DNA from: Molanna angustata | Lineage: Eukaryota > Arthropoda > Insecta > Trichoptera > Molannidae | Direction: 5' to 3' | DNA length: 64,000 bases | Assembly (NCBI GenBank): GCA_963576475.1 | Contig: OY754964.1 | Coordinates: 3,526,149 to 3,590,148, forward strand | Shown: positions 41,684-52,892 of the stretch, piece after piece | How the letters are laid out: every line of letters begins with the position of its first letter | How positions within the stretch are numbered: the stretch's first letter is position 1 | The notes under the pieces: model-generated | Told to the model about the DNA's origin: nothing | Seen by the model: only the letters and a program-made list of their open reading frames with translations | Database searches by the model: none | Made by a program: the position numbers and the translations under genes

Positions 41684-42184
41684 TTGAATATTTTTGCTTC
41701 GTTTTTGCTTGCAAAGAAAGGATCGGGGTTGCCTTTCATAGCACCTGAACCAGCGGTAGGCTTATCTGCAGCAACGATTAAAAGATCGGTCAAAGACTGG
41801 ATAACAGTCAAACACAGAGAGTTCTGGGAAGCTAGCTGTGGACAACGGCAGGCGAAAGAATTCATAGAAGGGCCCTCCTAAAAGAGGACAAGAAAGCTGC
41901 TGAGTCTCAGCAGAGAGCAATTAAGAACGATGACTGGTCTCTTTACTGGGCATTGCCATCTAAAAAGACACCATTACAGAATGGGGATCGCTGATGAACC
42001 AAATTGTAGAAAGTGTCAACAAGAGGAAGAAACAGCCTCTCATGTGATCTGCGAGTGTCCAGCCCTAATGGAATCCAGACACAGACACCTGGGAGCCTTT
42101 ATACTAAGACCCCAAGATCTGGGAGGCATTTCAATCTGCAAAATATGGGACTTTATTCAAGAAACCGGATTGCTGTTGAAGTGA
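41684..42184 (+). pseudogene. LINE ORF2 end: RNase H edge and Cys-rich C-terminus, one stop
   Basis: A single frame interrupted by one TAA (41879-41881) reads AKKGSGLPFIAPEPAVGLSA, then VKDWI, FIEGPS, stop, KRTRKLLSLSREQLRTMTGL, FTGHCHLKRHHYRMG, C-x-x-C (CRKCQQEEETASHVICECPA) and ISICKIWDFIQETGLL. This is the end of an RNase H domain plus the C-x-x-C...H-x-x-x-C motif of Jockey/R1/I-type LINEs carrying RNase H. The frame continues in phase past the stop, so a single nonsense change separates it from an open frame in the part that remains. Upstream RT is absent. Confidence 0.85.
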
Positions 42185-42535
42185 CATCCCCTAAGGGAGG
42201 CACAATAGATCAACCTATGGTCGCGGTGCAGGGGCGTGTTGGACCCACTCTAGTTTTAAACATCGCTTAATTAATACTATTATTTCATTGAATATTATTC
42301 TGTAATTCAACTTCTTTGAAATATTTTGTTCTTATTCAGTAAAATAAGAACAAAATAACCGTTGCCTATATTAAAAAAAAAACAAAAAGCACATTACACT
42401 ATTATACGAATTTGATTTTACTTACTTACATATAAATATTTTTTTTTTAGTATTGAAACCAAACAAAATATAACAATATACAAACAATAAAAATATTACA
42501 AAAAAGTACAATTTAAAAAAGTTATTTGAAACATT
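42185..42535. other. Non-coding interval
   Basis: Contains a short perfect inverted word, TTTTGTTCTTATT...AATAAGAACAAAA, near 42326-42355, and otherwise AT-rich sequence. Confidence 0.5.
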
Positions 42536-42940
42536 TTTTTTATAGGATTATTTGGTATATACCACCTCACTAGGCTGAGACTGTACCGAGGTGGCAGATT
42601 TTTTTTTTTTGCGTTATATCTGACAGAAAAATATTAAACTTGTATTTAACTAAAACTTGTTATAAAATATACCTATTATAAAAATAAAATATAAACTATT
42701 GTAGCTTGATCATGTTTCCGCAGTATATAATGCCCTTGTTTCTAATCCATGTTTCTATTGTTTTCTTGTGTTTCAAATTATTCATCAACTGTATGTCCGT
42801 TATTTCACTTTTTATCTTATTAAAAATTTTTGGAGCTAAATAATAGTAATGTCTTTGTCCGAATGTCGTGCTTGTCTTTGGAGTCATGAGAAAATTCCTG
42901 CGTGTCGTCTCGTAATATGTACATATTTATTATATAGATG
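42536..42940 (-). pseudogene. LINE C-terminus with CCTCACTAGGC-type 3' UTR
   Basis: On the minus strand a frame from about 42925 reads YETTRRNFLMTPKTSTTFGQ, then RHYYYLAPKIFNKIKSEITD and WIRNK, with a stop at 42696. The GQR-x-x-x-YLAPKI-x-N pattern is typical of a LINE C-terminus. The 3' UTR continues to the hairpin ACCTCGGTACAGTCTCAGCC/TAGTGAGGTGG near 42560-42590. This links the hairpin tail family to a coding region. Confidence 0.75.
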
Positions 42941-42992
42941 GGGTTAAACAGAGAATGCAAAATTTCTAAGTACTTGCCTATGCAATACACCA

Positions 42993-43215
42993 AGAATGTT
43001 GTACCATCACGGCATATCCCACAATGTGGAGTATCCAGTGTCAGGTGAGCGGGTATGCATTACCTTTAAAGGAAGTACAAAAAATGCGTGTATCTCCACA
43101 CACCAGACTTACCTAAAAAGGCAACATTCGGAATGGGTGGTAAACCTCATTGCTCAACTATGTAAGATGCTATTTTGCCTGTTTTATTTTTGATTACCCA
43201 GCTCTTACACTATAG
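42993..43215 (-). mobile_element. Short element family S, copy 2
   Basis: ACCATCACGGCATATCCCAC, AATGTGGAGTATCCAGTGTC, GGTGAGCGGGTATGCAT and CATTCGGAATGGGTGGTAAA are in the order of the 44.5-kb copy. Read on the minus strand the element ends TGCCGTGATGGTACAAC, like the GCGTGATGGTATG tail of RTE LINEs, suggesting it borrows an RTE 3' end. Confidence 0.75.
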
Positions 43216-43339
43216 GTAGGAATGGAAGCACTATTCTTAGCCTGTGACTATTTCTCAGCATAACATGACACACTTTTGATGTCAAAAATACACTTAATAA
43301 CTATCATTATTTACAAAATTGTAATGATATTTTATGACA

Positions 43340-43610
43340 AATTTTATCATCTCAATAGAGACGAAGTTGGAATATTACAGGAGAACCAGTAATTCAAGAC
43401 ACCTACAAGGCTTACAATCTGTCATCGGCTGGTTTACGTGACCACTTTAGGCGCTTGCGCAACGTTCACCAATCATGTCTTCTGAATAAGTTTCCTATCA
43501 ATCAATTTTTTAAAAGTTCTGTATACTTGCCATCTATTGAGTTAAGAAATTTGTTAGTAACCAATGAAAACAACAGTCCTTATACAACATGAGATAACAA
43601 TGCTTTCGCA
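43340..43610 (+). mobile_element. MITE family M, copy 5
   Basis: CTCAATAGAGACGAAGTTGG, GAGAACCAGTAATTCAAGAC, ACAATCTGTCATCGGCTGGT, GTGACCACTTTAGGCGCTTG, CGCAACGTTCACCAATCATG and GCCATCTATTGAG, in family order. About 270 bp; the outer CCTGTCGGGAGTC end is not visible. Confidence 0.8.
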
Positions 43611-44036
43611 CAAAATATGCGAAAGAATCAAAAATTGTAATTTCTAAAAAAACTATATTTTAATTGAATATTCATGTGAAATGATATATGAGAAAATTTG
43701 TTTTGGTATCAATATTCGCAAAATATCAAATTAAATCATCCCTTTTTATCGTTTTGCAATTAATACAATATCAAATAATAAACATCTCATTAATTAAAAA
43801 CGAAAAATAATTACTAGTTTCTTATCGGAATCAAATAGGGCTCTCATTCGGAGATAAGCGAAAGTAATGTAAAAAGGGTTGACCATCCTTTACCGAAGTA
43901 GGTCCCCTGATCTTATCGATATAATACAAACATGTCAAGTTAATAAATATACCAGATATTCTGCTATCTTATGTATACTGTCAGGGTCATTGGTTTACCC
44001 AATATTATCGGGAAATTTGTCGATAGGTGGTGGGAG
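43611..44036. other. Non-coding interval
   Basis: No gene or repeat recognised. Confidence 0.45.
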
Positions 44037-44334
44037 TAGGGGTGTCAATCGAATATTCGATTTTTCCACTCTTTTTACATTTTATTTTTATATGAAATAT
44101 ATCAAATATCAATGTTTTTTTTAATTAAGTAAATTAAATTTTCTTTCTTGGTTATTCAAATTTTGCTACTTAAACAAATATTATTTTTACGTTTATTTTT
44201 TTTAAGTAATATACATAGGTACACGTCAAATTGTAAAAAATGAACGATCGAAAAAACCTCGATCAGAAAATACAAGGTGGAATTTTATGCTTTAAATCAC
44301 CATTTCTTTTTTAAGTATTTTTTTCTAGGATTCA

Positions 44335-45214
44335 TACTCGGAAAGAGATTTTTACGCCCTCAAACATCCATTTTTTACACATATCCCCACATCGTCCTTT
44401 TACACATGAAAACATACCCAAATCACCCCCACAAATACACCAAGACTTGTTTTTTTATGAGTTCGGTCTTTTACACTATTGTATTTTTTAAACATTCATT
44501 CATATTTCCCCACATGCCATTCATGTGTACCATCACGGCATATCCCACAATGTGGAGTAACCAGCGACAGGTGAGCGGGTATGCATCACCTTGTAAAAGG
44601 AAGTAAGACACATACGTCTATGCCCACACACTAGTCTCGTCTCACCTAAATAGGCACTACATTCAGAATGTGTGGTGAACCTCATTGTTGAACTTTGCGA
44701 AATGCTGCCTGTTGTATTTTCAATTATCCAGCTCTTACGGGACACTCGAAAACGTCCTGTTTATGCAGTGAGTTCACCTTGAAATTTATCAAGAATTTAT
44801 GTAACAAAAATGTATTGCGTAATTATTGTTGGTATAATAACCTCAGAAGAGACTTCGCCTAGTGAGGTAGGTAATAAATTCTATTTAAATATCAAAGTTA
44901 CAGTTAAGGAATAAACTGTTATAATAAACTTTCTTTAGATATAAGAAAAATTAAACCCTTTCTAAAATTTAAAAAATTAAACAATAATTTTATATTTTCA
45001 AATCACTGTTAAGCAATTATGTACCTATCTAATGTAATATATTTTATGTACCTATTAATAAATAAATTATGGACTTGAAATAAATACTACGCTCTTCAAT
45101 CCGCTGAACATGAGATTTACTCTTTCAGTGGAGTAATACGTATAATATAAATATATTAATTATAAGAAATTTAATATTATATACCTTTGTAACAATATAT
45201 TATTTTGCAATAAA
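44335..45214 (+). repeat. LINE 3' UTR (CCTCACTAGGC family), interrupted by family S
   Basis: TACGCCCTCAAACATCC, CACATATCCCCACATCGTCC and, after the family S insertion at 44522-44758, ACCTTGAAATTTATCAAGAA, then CCTCAGAAGAGACTTCGCCT followed by AGTGAGG, match the 3' UTRs at 48.2 and 48.9 kb. Frames such as 44277-44606 are non-coding here. Confidence 0.65.
44522..44758 (-). mobile_element. Short element family S, copy 3
   Basis: Complete-looking copy: ACCATCACGGCATATCCCAC...AATGTGGAGTAACCAGCGAC...CCTAAATAGGCACTACATTC...TTATCCAGCTCTTACGGGAC. It interrupts a LINE 3' UTR. Read on the minus strand, the end is TGCCGTGATGGTACACATG. Confidence 0.8.
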
Positions 45215-45510
<296 letters not shown>

Positions 45511-45699
45511 ATATGTTGATTGTCATAAGTAACCTTTTTTGTTTTTTTAACAAAGTAAAAAGATCTCGAAAATTTGTTGCGTAGTTATAATTGTATAGTG
45601 TTAGTGTTACAAAGACAGAGGGCACATCCTCTGGGAGTACCTACATATATAGATTAGGTGTGTCACGACATGAAGTATATGTAGGTACATCCTACATAG

Positions 45700-45797
45700 T
45701 TGCAGAAAGTCGCTGAAGATCGAGCGGAGTGGAGGAATATGTACTCGTAGATACATCGCTTTGCTGACAACCAATCTTCAAGATTGAAAAAAAAAGA
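45700..45797 (+). pseudogene. RTE-like LINE C-terminal scrap
   Basis: The frame LQKVAEDRAEWRNMYS, a stop and RFADNQSSRLKKK shows the A-x-DR-x-x-W signature of the RTE-like C-terminus, followed by a GAAAAAAAAAGAAG tail. Confidence 0.5.
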
Positions 45798-45920
45798 AGT
45801 AGAAATACAATTCAGTATCATGTAGGTACCTTCATACCTTTTTTATGCGTTTATTCAAAAATTCGTTAATGTTGATTCGATTATTCGAAAAATTGATTAA
45901 ACGAATACTTGGGACCCCTA

Positions 45921-46387
45921 GTGGTGATGTATAAATGTGGGAAGGAAAGTGGGTCACAGTTGAGCTAAAGTGGAGCGTGAAAATTGACCATGTCGAAAAC
46001 GGTTCGGTTTAGCCACCTATTAAGGATGTATACTATGTACATAAGTTGTGTCACCAGGCGTTAGATACGTCAAACATTATTAACTTGTTATCTGAGAGGA
46101 CACATATTCTATACCTACCTACATATTCTAGGTCATCGGTGCAGTCCGATGGTGCCGTTGCGAGGTTTCTACGTCAATAATTTTGTACAATGCAAATATC
46201 AAAAAAAAAAAATTACTCTGCACTACAATGAACGAAAATGTTATTCGGATAACATTTACCGATAAAAAAGCTCATAAAATGACTCAAATTGAACCCCATA
46301 AATGCTGGAGATACATACCTATGTCTGTATGCTTGCAAAATAGCATACCTGGTTTCTGTCAAATGACATTCGATATTTTGGCATGCC
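45921..46387. other. Non-coding interval
   Basis: No gene; the short frames lack domains. Confidence 0.45.
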
Positions 46388-46446
46388 ATTTTATTTTATT
46401 TTATATTACTTCTCGGGCAATAACCAACTGAGCCACGAAGGCCGAA
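46388..46446 (-). mobile_element. tRNA-derived SINE, copy 4, with large internal deletion
   Basis: Only the head (TCGGCCTTCGTGGCTCAGTTGG region) and the tail (TTGCCCGAGAAGTAATATAA...AATAAAAT) are present, joined at GGCAATAACCAAC. About 180 bp of the body is missing compared with the 39.5-kb copy. Confidence 0.8.
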
Positions 46447-46723
46447 AATGCTCTGTGCAATCTGTGTGCAAGATACTGGCTATGTTATCGTATCACTGGT
46501 GCATGATTTTTTTTTTGCATACATATTAGCCACTTCCCCGTGAAAGAGCTCATTCATCTAACCTAATATCAACCATGGTGTCAAGTTAATAAGATTTTTA
46601 ATCGTAGATTTCGAATGAACAAAGAATTCATATATTCAAAGGTAGAGGCGTTTACAGAACACACATGATTTACAAATTTTAGAGGTAGAGGCGTTCAAAT
46701 AGAGGCATTTTAGAGGCGTTAGA

Positions 46724-47026
46724 GTTAAAGAACATAAACGCTGTCTAAATGGACACGGTTTCTCAGAATATGCAAACCACCTAATACAAGAAAATCATAC
46801 ATTTGACAATACAAACGCACAATTATTACATAAACATACATACGGACTGAAACAAAATAATTTAGAGACATTAGAAATCCACAAAGCCATAAACAGTCAC
46901 AAGAAAATAATTAACAACCAGACACAACCCAACACTTCACCATTATTATCCATGTTCCCGTTAGTCCCCCCCTTACCCCCACCTTCCGCTATACCCATGA
47001 CACTGCTGCACACCACACCAAATTAG
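46724..47026 (+). pseudogene. Penelope-like element C-terminus (GIY-YIG type region), no ATG
   Basis: An open frame without a start codon runs from about 46724 to TAG at 47024-47026 (100 codons). It reads VKEHKRCLNGHGFSEYANHL, HTFDNTNAQLLHK, LETLEIHKAINSHKKIINNQ and then a proline/leucine-rich end. K-E-H...S-x-x-A-x-H-L...E-x-x-E-I-x-K-A-I is the C-terminal part of the GIY-YIG endonuclease domain of Penelope-like retroelements; the N-terminal GIY/YIG strands and the RT are absent. Upstream are short GTAGAGGCGTT direct repeats. Confidence 0.75.
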
Positions 47027-47105
47027 TTTTTAGTTTAATCCCACCTGAAGAAGAGAACGGTAGTTCTTGAAAATAGTTGTGGAATAAAAATAAATAAGTG
47101 TAGGT
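47027..47105 (+). repeat. Penelope-like element 3' tail
   Basis: ACCTGAAGAAGAGAACGGTA, GTTCTTGAAAATAGTTGTGG and AATAAAAATAAATAAGTG follow the stop. The CCTGAAGA...CG...GAAA motif is common to tails of this retroelement class and occurs in similar form near 61.08 kb. Confidence 0.6.
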
Positions 47106-47480
47106 TAATAAACAAAGTAACATTGTTTTTCATTTTTTTGAACATAGAATTGTTTTATTGGTGAAGTGAAACACTATTTTTATATATTGAAAAGAAACAT
47201 ACACCCAATTTAGTACATAGGACAAGCAGACAGTAATACAACAAATATAAAAGCCAAAAATGTTTGATTAATATTACCTACTGGTTAAAAACATGAATTG
47301 AAAAAGAAACATCAGTAACTTAATGCAATAATAAAAATATTCGATTACTTACACATTGGTACAAGTAGGTAAATAAGACAAAAATGACCTTATAAGTCTG
47401 GCGCAATTCAGGGGTGACTTCTATGCGAAAAATGCATTGTCACCTCAGATATAAGAATTGTAGCTTTCACTATTTACAAA
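47106..47480. other. Non-coding interval
   Basis: TCTGGCGCAATTCAGGGGTG...GCATTGTCACCTCAGA at about 47396-47450 recurs at 56.95-57.0 kb as a further dispersed repeat next to a family M copy. No gene. Confidence 0.5.
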
Positions 47481-47482
47481 AA

Positions 47483-47862
47483 TCAATTCTCTCAATAGAT
47501 GGCGTTCCAACAAAATAAATAAAAATAATAAGATTGTTGTTCATAATTTCACCCATAGATGGCTGTAGTAAAAATTCCTTATTTTCAAGCGAAAAGAATT
47601 TCAGTATTACAATATATAGAACTTTCAAAATTGAATTGATAGGGATCTCATTAAAAAGGCATAATTGGTGAACGTTGCGCAAGCGCATAAAGTGATCACG
47701 TAAACCAGCCGATGACAGGTCGTAAGCCCTGTAGGTGCCTTGATTTCCCGGTTCTCCTACAATAAATATTCAAACTTCCTCTCTATTGAGATAATTAAAA
47801 ATCTGTTAAAAAATATCTTTGACTCCCGACAGGGAAAAAAATCCAATGTTTGCGCATATGCA
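47483..47862 (-). mobile_element. MITE family M, copy 6 (longest copy)
   Basis: Full set of landmarks in minus orientation: CTCAATAGATGGCG (47492), CCCATAGATGGCTG, TGATAGGGATCTCATT, GTGAACGTTGCGCAAGCGCA, AAGTGATCACGTAAACCAGC, CGATGACAGGTCGTAAGCCC, TTCCCGGTTCTCCTACAA, CTCTCTATTGAG and the end TTGACTCCCGACAGGGAAAA. About 380 bp. Confidence 0.85.
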
Positions 47863-48205
47863 ATAATAAAAATATTCGAGTAACTTAATATTTTTTGCTG
47901 TAGGAAAAGGAATTTGAAAGGAAATGGGGCGTTATGGGAAGCGTGCGTAAGATCACTCAGAGTTTTATGTATGATTGAAGTGACATAAGGAAACCCTCGG
48001 GCTTTATTTTAACTATTAACTCTAAAATGTATTGTCTTCGAAATAAAAGATTATAAAATACTTTAATATATTTATGATCCTCCACCTATATAACCCAACA
48101 GAAACCCCACGCCGCCGTCATAATCTTGAAGATGCCCTAACAAGGCGAAATAACTATCGACCAATAAACAATATACGTAGAATCTAAAAAAAATCTGTTT
48201 TATTT
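47863..48205. other. Non-coding interval
   Basis: Possible retroelement tail at about 48120-48190 (CTTGAAGATGCCCTAACAAG, GCGAAATAACTATCG). Otherwise nothing. Confidence 0.4.
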
Positions 48206-48515
48206 TTTAGAAAGAGATATTGTATTACGCCCTCATACATCATTTATTAAACATATTCCCACATCGTCCTCTCACATATGCAAATACACCCTCACACTTG
48301 GTTTTTAATGTCTTTAGTCTTTTGTACCTTGAAGTTTATTGAAACTTTATGTAGCAAAAATATTTATTGCGTAGTTATTGGTAAAACCCCAGTATAACAG
48401 GCTTGGCCTAGTGAGGTTATAGATTCCATTGTAATATTTAAGATAAGTTATATTGTACTAACCCAGATGATGTATTTTGAAAATAAATAAATAAAAAAAT
48501 ATATCAGGATTGTCA
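48206..48515 (+). repeat. LINE 3' UTR (CCTCACTAGGC family), copy
   Basis: TACGCCCTCATACATCA, CATATTCCCACATCGTCC, ACCTTGAAGTTTATTG, CAGTATAACAGGCTTGGCCT followed by AGTGAGG, and a tail GAAAATAAATAAATAAAAAA. Non-coding. Confidence 0.7.
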
Positions 48516-48884
48516 CATGTGACAAGTTTGTAATTTATGAATAAAAGAAAATTTATTAATTACTATCAGCAGCAGAGGCCATGATAATTGAATCGCGTCA
48601 CCAATAGTTGTAATTCAAAACATGACATAGGTACATATTATCATAAACAAAGACAGCATCAGGATACGTATGTACAATGCTCACAGATTATTTAAGGTAT
48701 GTTAGAAGGGTAGGTACCTACTATTAACTAACGATTGAGTTTGCAAATCAAACAACGTATCTCATTTGGCTAAACCAACAAATTGACAGAATCCGATGTT
48801 AAATAATAGGTATGTATCTAGCTAAGTTTGATTATATAAACCAAAGGTTGTCAAACCATCGGATTTGCAACATTGCAAAATAAA
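48516..48884. other. Non-coding interval
   Basis: Nothing recognised. Confidence 0.4.
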
Positions 48885-49315
48885 CTGATTGAGATATCTA
48901 TATAATAATCTAGATAATTTTAATATAATTTACAATCAAAATCTTTTTCATATACCCTTTTACACATATCCACACACGCAAACACACCCTCACATTAACA
49001 AAAACACAAAGACACCTAATAATTTTTTTCATGTACCTACAATTGTATTTTATATGTACTTTTTTATATTTTTTTATGACTTAAAATGTGTACTTTTGTA
49101 CTTTATTATTTGTATTTTTCATATTTTTTTTGTGCCTTAGATATTAAGAATTCACGTAGCTGAAATTTATGCTTACTTATTGCCTAGTATTACCTCAGAA
49201 CAGGCTTTGCCTAGTGAGGTAATAAATTCCATTTATATATTTCATGAACAATGTTTTATATTTTACTTTATATTGTATTATGGAAATTAATAAATAAAAA
49301 AAAAAAAAATATATA
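48885..49315 (+). repeat. LINE 3' UTR (CCTCACTAGGC family), second tandem copy
   Basis: CATATACCCTTTTACACATA, CACACACGCAAACACACC, ACCTCAGAACAGGCTTTGCC followed by TAGTGAGG, and the tail AATAAATAAAAAAAAAAAAA. Same family and orientation as the 48.2-kb copy. Confidence 0.7.
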
Positions 49316-50804
49316 TAAACGCTAAACAAAAGTGTTTTGTCTAATGTATTATCCTGTACATATAAGTCTGCAGAACATTATTTCTACGGATTATTTTTAC
49401 AATATTATTGCAACTATAACAAAAAAACTATAAATTTCAACTTTTTACTTACATAGAATATATTAACTTATATTTACTATGATTTTTTTTTAAGTGTAAA
49501 ACTTCACTTCGTAATACGAGTGTTCCTTTATACCTTGCGAGGGTAAGGTATGAGCTTGTAAGAAGCAAAAGAGAATGTTCTATTACATACAACCTCACCT
49601 TCCACCGACTCCCCCAACGGCAGTCATGAGACTCTCAATTTTAATTTTATTTAACACTCTCAGGGTGAGCAGCCATAATTCTATTTACATCTAAAGGCAA
49701 ATTATTAAAATATCAAACATTTCAGATCAAATTTTAAAGAAGAATGCTATCGTCTGTGTTGTGAGTAGGTTGACATGACATAAAACACCAATTACAAATA
49801 CTAAATTTATTTCCATTAGTTGCTGGACAACAATTCACAAGATATGAGATATTAAACAATTTACAAGATATTTAATATTAAATATTTCAGGACATATAAG
49901 TTTTTTTTTATAATGAAGCTTAGGCGTGGAAATAATAAGAGGTGTGCAGTAAATTTCTTCATCTTCATCCATCATCAGTGTAATTATTGTATAAAGCAGC
50001 AGGTATCAAATTTAACAGAACATCAGCCGTGGTATGGATGAAAGTGACACCAGAAGGGTCACATTGATGATACATAGTACCTACATCATGATAATTCAGT
50101 CGGGTCCAGCATTCAATGATTAAAATTCCTCAAACAATCGCCACGTCATGACTGACGGGCACTTGCACGATACATAATTGCAAAATAAAATAAAATTAAG
50201 GCATAAATATTGGAAGACGGGATCGGGAAGGGATACCTTTGCCATTAGTACCCTGCAAAAATTCAAGCGGGGTTAGAGACCATCATGCCAGTTTCCTACC
50301 AAAATTACGTAAATAACGCATAGTAGTGTGTGGGACTCACCTTCCCGAGCTTATCCAGACGTTATCCCGTCTTCCAGAAGTGTTATATTTTTGCCTTCAC
50401 TCTCTTCACGAGGTTAGGCCACATGCTCTTGTCGGCACGCATGTCGAAAAGCAAAAAAAAGTAAAAAGGTCAGATTTGTCTATGCATTCTGGGAGTGCGT
50501 TCGAGAATGCTCGTCTGGATTCGCAAAAGCGCGTTCCACACACCACCAAACCGACCAGTGAGGGACATGATGTTAGTAAAATAACGTCATAACCTACAAA
50601 GCGTGAAATTAAGAAATTATGTTAATAACTGTATTATTTACAAAACTGTTTTTATAAGAATAGAAATATCGAATAAATAAATAAATCTTAAATATTAAAG
50701 ATGGGAAATAACGAAAATATTTTTTTCCTAGAATGTTTTTTTAAAAAAGTACGTGACTATGATGGAGTAGGTATGAAATATCCATGTCAGAGGAAGATTT
50801 CGCT
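49316..50804. other. Unassigned 1.5-kb interval
   Basis: Composition between about 49950 and 50600 is less AT-rich than the surroundings, and an 88-codon plus-strand frame lies at 50326-50592, but it has no recognised domain and no supporting signals, so I do not call it. ATTGGAAGACGGGAT (50209) and ATCCCGTCTTCCAG (50362) form a 13-bp inverted repeat and could bound a small element. Confidence 0.4.
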
Positions 50805-50995
50805 GAAAAAAATAATATGACTAAACTGGCTACCTGCGTTTTAGCCAAACCTTTGTTATCAGTAATAAATGTTTATCTATTTATTACTGTGCGGTTTGGC
50901 TGTGTGCACAACACATTTAGTTTAGAATAACCAGAAGTTTTGTAGTCACTGTAGTCTGGTTAATTTAACACAAAATTTTGTTACTACCAAAACAA
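50805..50995. mobile_element. Small MITE of the CACTGAAAAAA family, copy 2
   Basis: GCTGAAAAAAATAATATGAC, CTGGCTACCTGCGTTTTA, TTTTGTAGTCACTGTAGTCT and GGTTAATTTAACAC match the 11.04-kb element in order. The right terminal repeat is degraded. A short inverted word TTATCTATTTATTACTG adds length in the middle. Confidence 0.65.
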
Positions 50996-51007
50996 AAACA
51001 TTGTTGG

Positions 51008-51190
51008 CGTGGCCCCGTTCACCGATAAGTTGCTCGAGAGTAAATTGAGACGGTATGGTCACTGGTCACATCATAAGGCGATCAGAGGACAATTTGATAC
51101 GAAGAGTGGAAGGACTTCCGAGTGCTGGCCAGAAGACCAGGCAGACCGTTGACAGCGTGGCACTCTGAGGCTGACTTACGCTAAGGAGCC
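51008..51190 (+). pseudogene. RTE-like LINE post-RT fragment
   Basis: Across shifting frames, TDKLLESKLRRYGHW and EDNLIRRVEGLPSAGQKTR are readable: the D-x-LL-x-x-LRW-x-GH...RR-V-x-x-L-P block of LINE post-RT regions. Frame changes make it clearly inactive. Confidence 0.65.
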
Positions 51191-51339
51191 GCACAGGAGA
51201 GAGAGAGATGAGGATGGCCTACCCTACATAATGGGAAGAAATGGCCAGAGTGAAGAAGAGGTTTTTTTAAAGAACAAAATATGTAGCTGTGAGGCACCGG
51301 CTTTGAATAGTGCTGCCACTCTTTTCTATTACTGTTTTC
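51191..51339. other. Short spacer
   Basis: Contains GAGAGAGAGA at about 51198. No gene. Confidence 0.4.
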
Positions 51340-51600
51340 GAAAATCCCGTAAGAGCCGGGTAATCGAAAATACAACAGGCAACAATAACATCTGACATAG
51401 TTCAGCAATGAGGTTCGCCACCCATTCTGAATGTAGTGCCTTTTTAGGTGAGACGAGACCGGTGTGTGGGTACACACATATGTGTTGTGCTCCCTTTTAT
51501 AAGGCAATGCACACCCGCACACCTTTCGCTGGTTACCCCACATTGTGGGGTAACCAGCGAAAGGTGTGCGGGTATATGCCGTGATGGTATGAATGAATGA
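51340..51600 (+). mobile_element. Short element family S, copy 4, carrying a palindrome
   Basis: CCGTAAGAGCCGGGTAATCG, AAAATACAACAGGCAAC, GCAATGAGGTTCGCCACCCA, TTTTTAGGTGAGACGAGACC and the tail TGCCGTGATGGTATGAATGA follow the family order. The RTE-like tail suggests mobilisation by an RTE LINE. It differs from other copies by an extra inverted segment at 51546-51573. Confidence 0.8.
51513..51573. repeat. Perfect 28-bp palindrome in family S copy 4
   Basis: ACCCGCACACCTTTCGCTGG...TTACCCCA (51513-51540) and TGGGGTAACCAGCGAAAGGT...GTGCGGGT (51546-51573) are exact reverse complements around CATTG. Other copies have only the short CCACA-TTGTGG symmetry at this point. Confidence 0.95.
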
Positions 51601-51958
51601 AATATGTACAATTGCGATTGTTTTAGTAATTTTCAAACAATATAAGTTTCTTTGTTTCTTTTTGTTTGACTTCTATATTACAGTTTTGCGTATATTTCCC
51701 ATTAGAGGATAAAGTTTATGTAAATATAATGTTGAGTTTCTTTACATAAAAGACGAAGCTGGTTTTCGCGTCGACTTTAATTCTTAAAAATAATACAATT
51801 TTTTGTGGAAAATATACCGATATATAATATAATATTTTTATTTGCTAGAAAGCTTCAAACACTTACTTCTAACACCTATTTGCTAATAAGATACTGAAGT
51901 TAAAGCTATTTTTATTTAGACACGTTATTTTTTCATGTACAAAAATGCCATTTTATAA
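51601..51958. other. Non-coding interval
   Basis: Nothing recognised. Confidence 0.4.
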
Positions 51959-52050
51959 ATCACTATTCAGATATCCTTTAAAATCGAATAGGGTCTAAGC
52001 GAGTAATATGTATAAGAAAATTACAAAATTTGAAATGAATCGAATGAGTA
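51959..52050 (-). mobile_element. Asymmetric-inverted-repeat element, internal fragment
   Basis: CACTATTCAGATATCCTTTA, GGGTCTAAGCGAGTAATATG and AATCGAATGAGTA match the interior of the 11.6-kb copy (11828-11922) in the same orientation. Ends are absent. Confidence 0.7.
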
Positions 52051-52892
52051 TGAAAATATCTTAAAATATTTTTTGTATCAAAGAGTCGAAAATATCAAAA
52101 ACAACTCGCATACCTGCCGTGAGATATGACCGACTTACATTTGTGTGGATTTTTTTAGCACAAATGTTTTTGCAATACAAGATGTATATTATGCATTTAT
52201 ATTCTTTCGACGGCACGACGGTAGTCTCATTATGAACCGCTTTAGTTTGTAAAAAGAAAACTCCTCAGAGCTCTTTCAGATGAAAATGAGAGAGTCGATT
52301 AAGAATTCTTGCTTTACTCTACGCTCTATGTTTTTATTGACATGCTTTTTATAGGGGTTTTTTATAGCTTTTAATTTTTACTAACTACCACCACGGCTCA
52401 ATTGCAAACGACGAAATCTATAAAACATGACGAATAGACTATAAAAATGGGTACCACGGTGAAAATATTAATAGATGTGTTAAACAAAAATAAAATTACG
52501 CTAGTGAAACCGACATCAACTTCAATTAAGTATATATAATATGACATGTAAAGTTTCGTTAAAAAGAAAAAGATTAATATAATTAAAAACATATTTAGAC
52601 AAAAAGTAGTTCACATAAACAAATCAAGAAAACAAGAGGATTTACATAAAAAAAACACATCTCAAAAGGACCCTGCTCAGCTGTTTTGAGTGAGGACCAG
52701 CCCCTATCAGCTGATATACACCATGATTCTTATATTTTAATTCAATGAATCATTTTATAGATTGATCAATAGTTTCGAATATTTTTTAAAGTTGCATATA
52801 AAGTTGCATAGTTGCAAATGCATATGTGTGACATATAAGCAAGAGCATTTTCAATTCATTTATGACGGTTGTTTTCATTGTTGACAAAAAAA
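52051..52892. other. Non-coding interval
   Basis: No gene. A short-range repeat AAAGTTGCATATAAAGTTGC lies near 52790. Confidence 0.45.

Noticed and set aside
50326..50592. 88-codon plus-strand frame
   Set aside because: No domain, no neighbouring exon signals and a composition compatible with chance; noted only in the interval entry.
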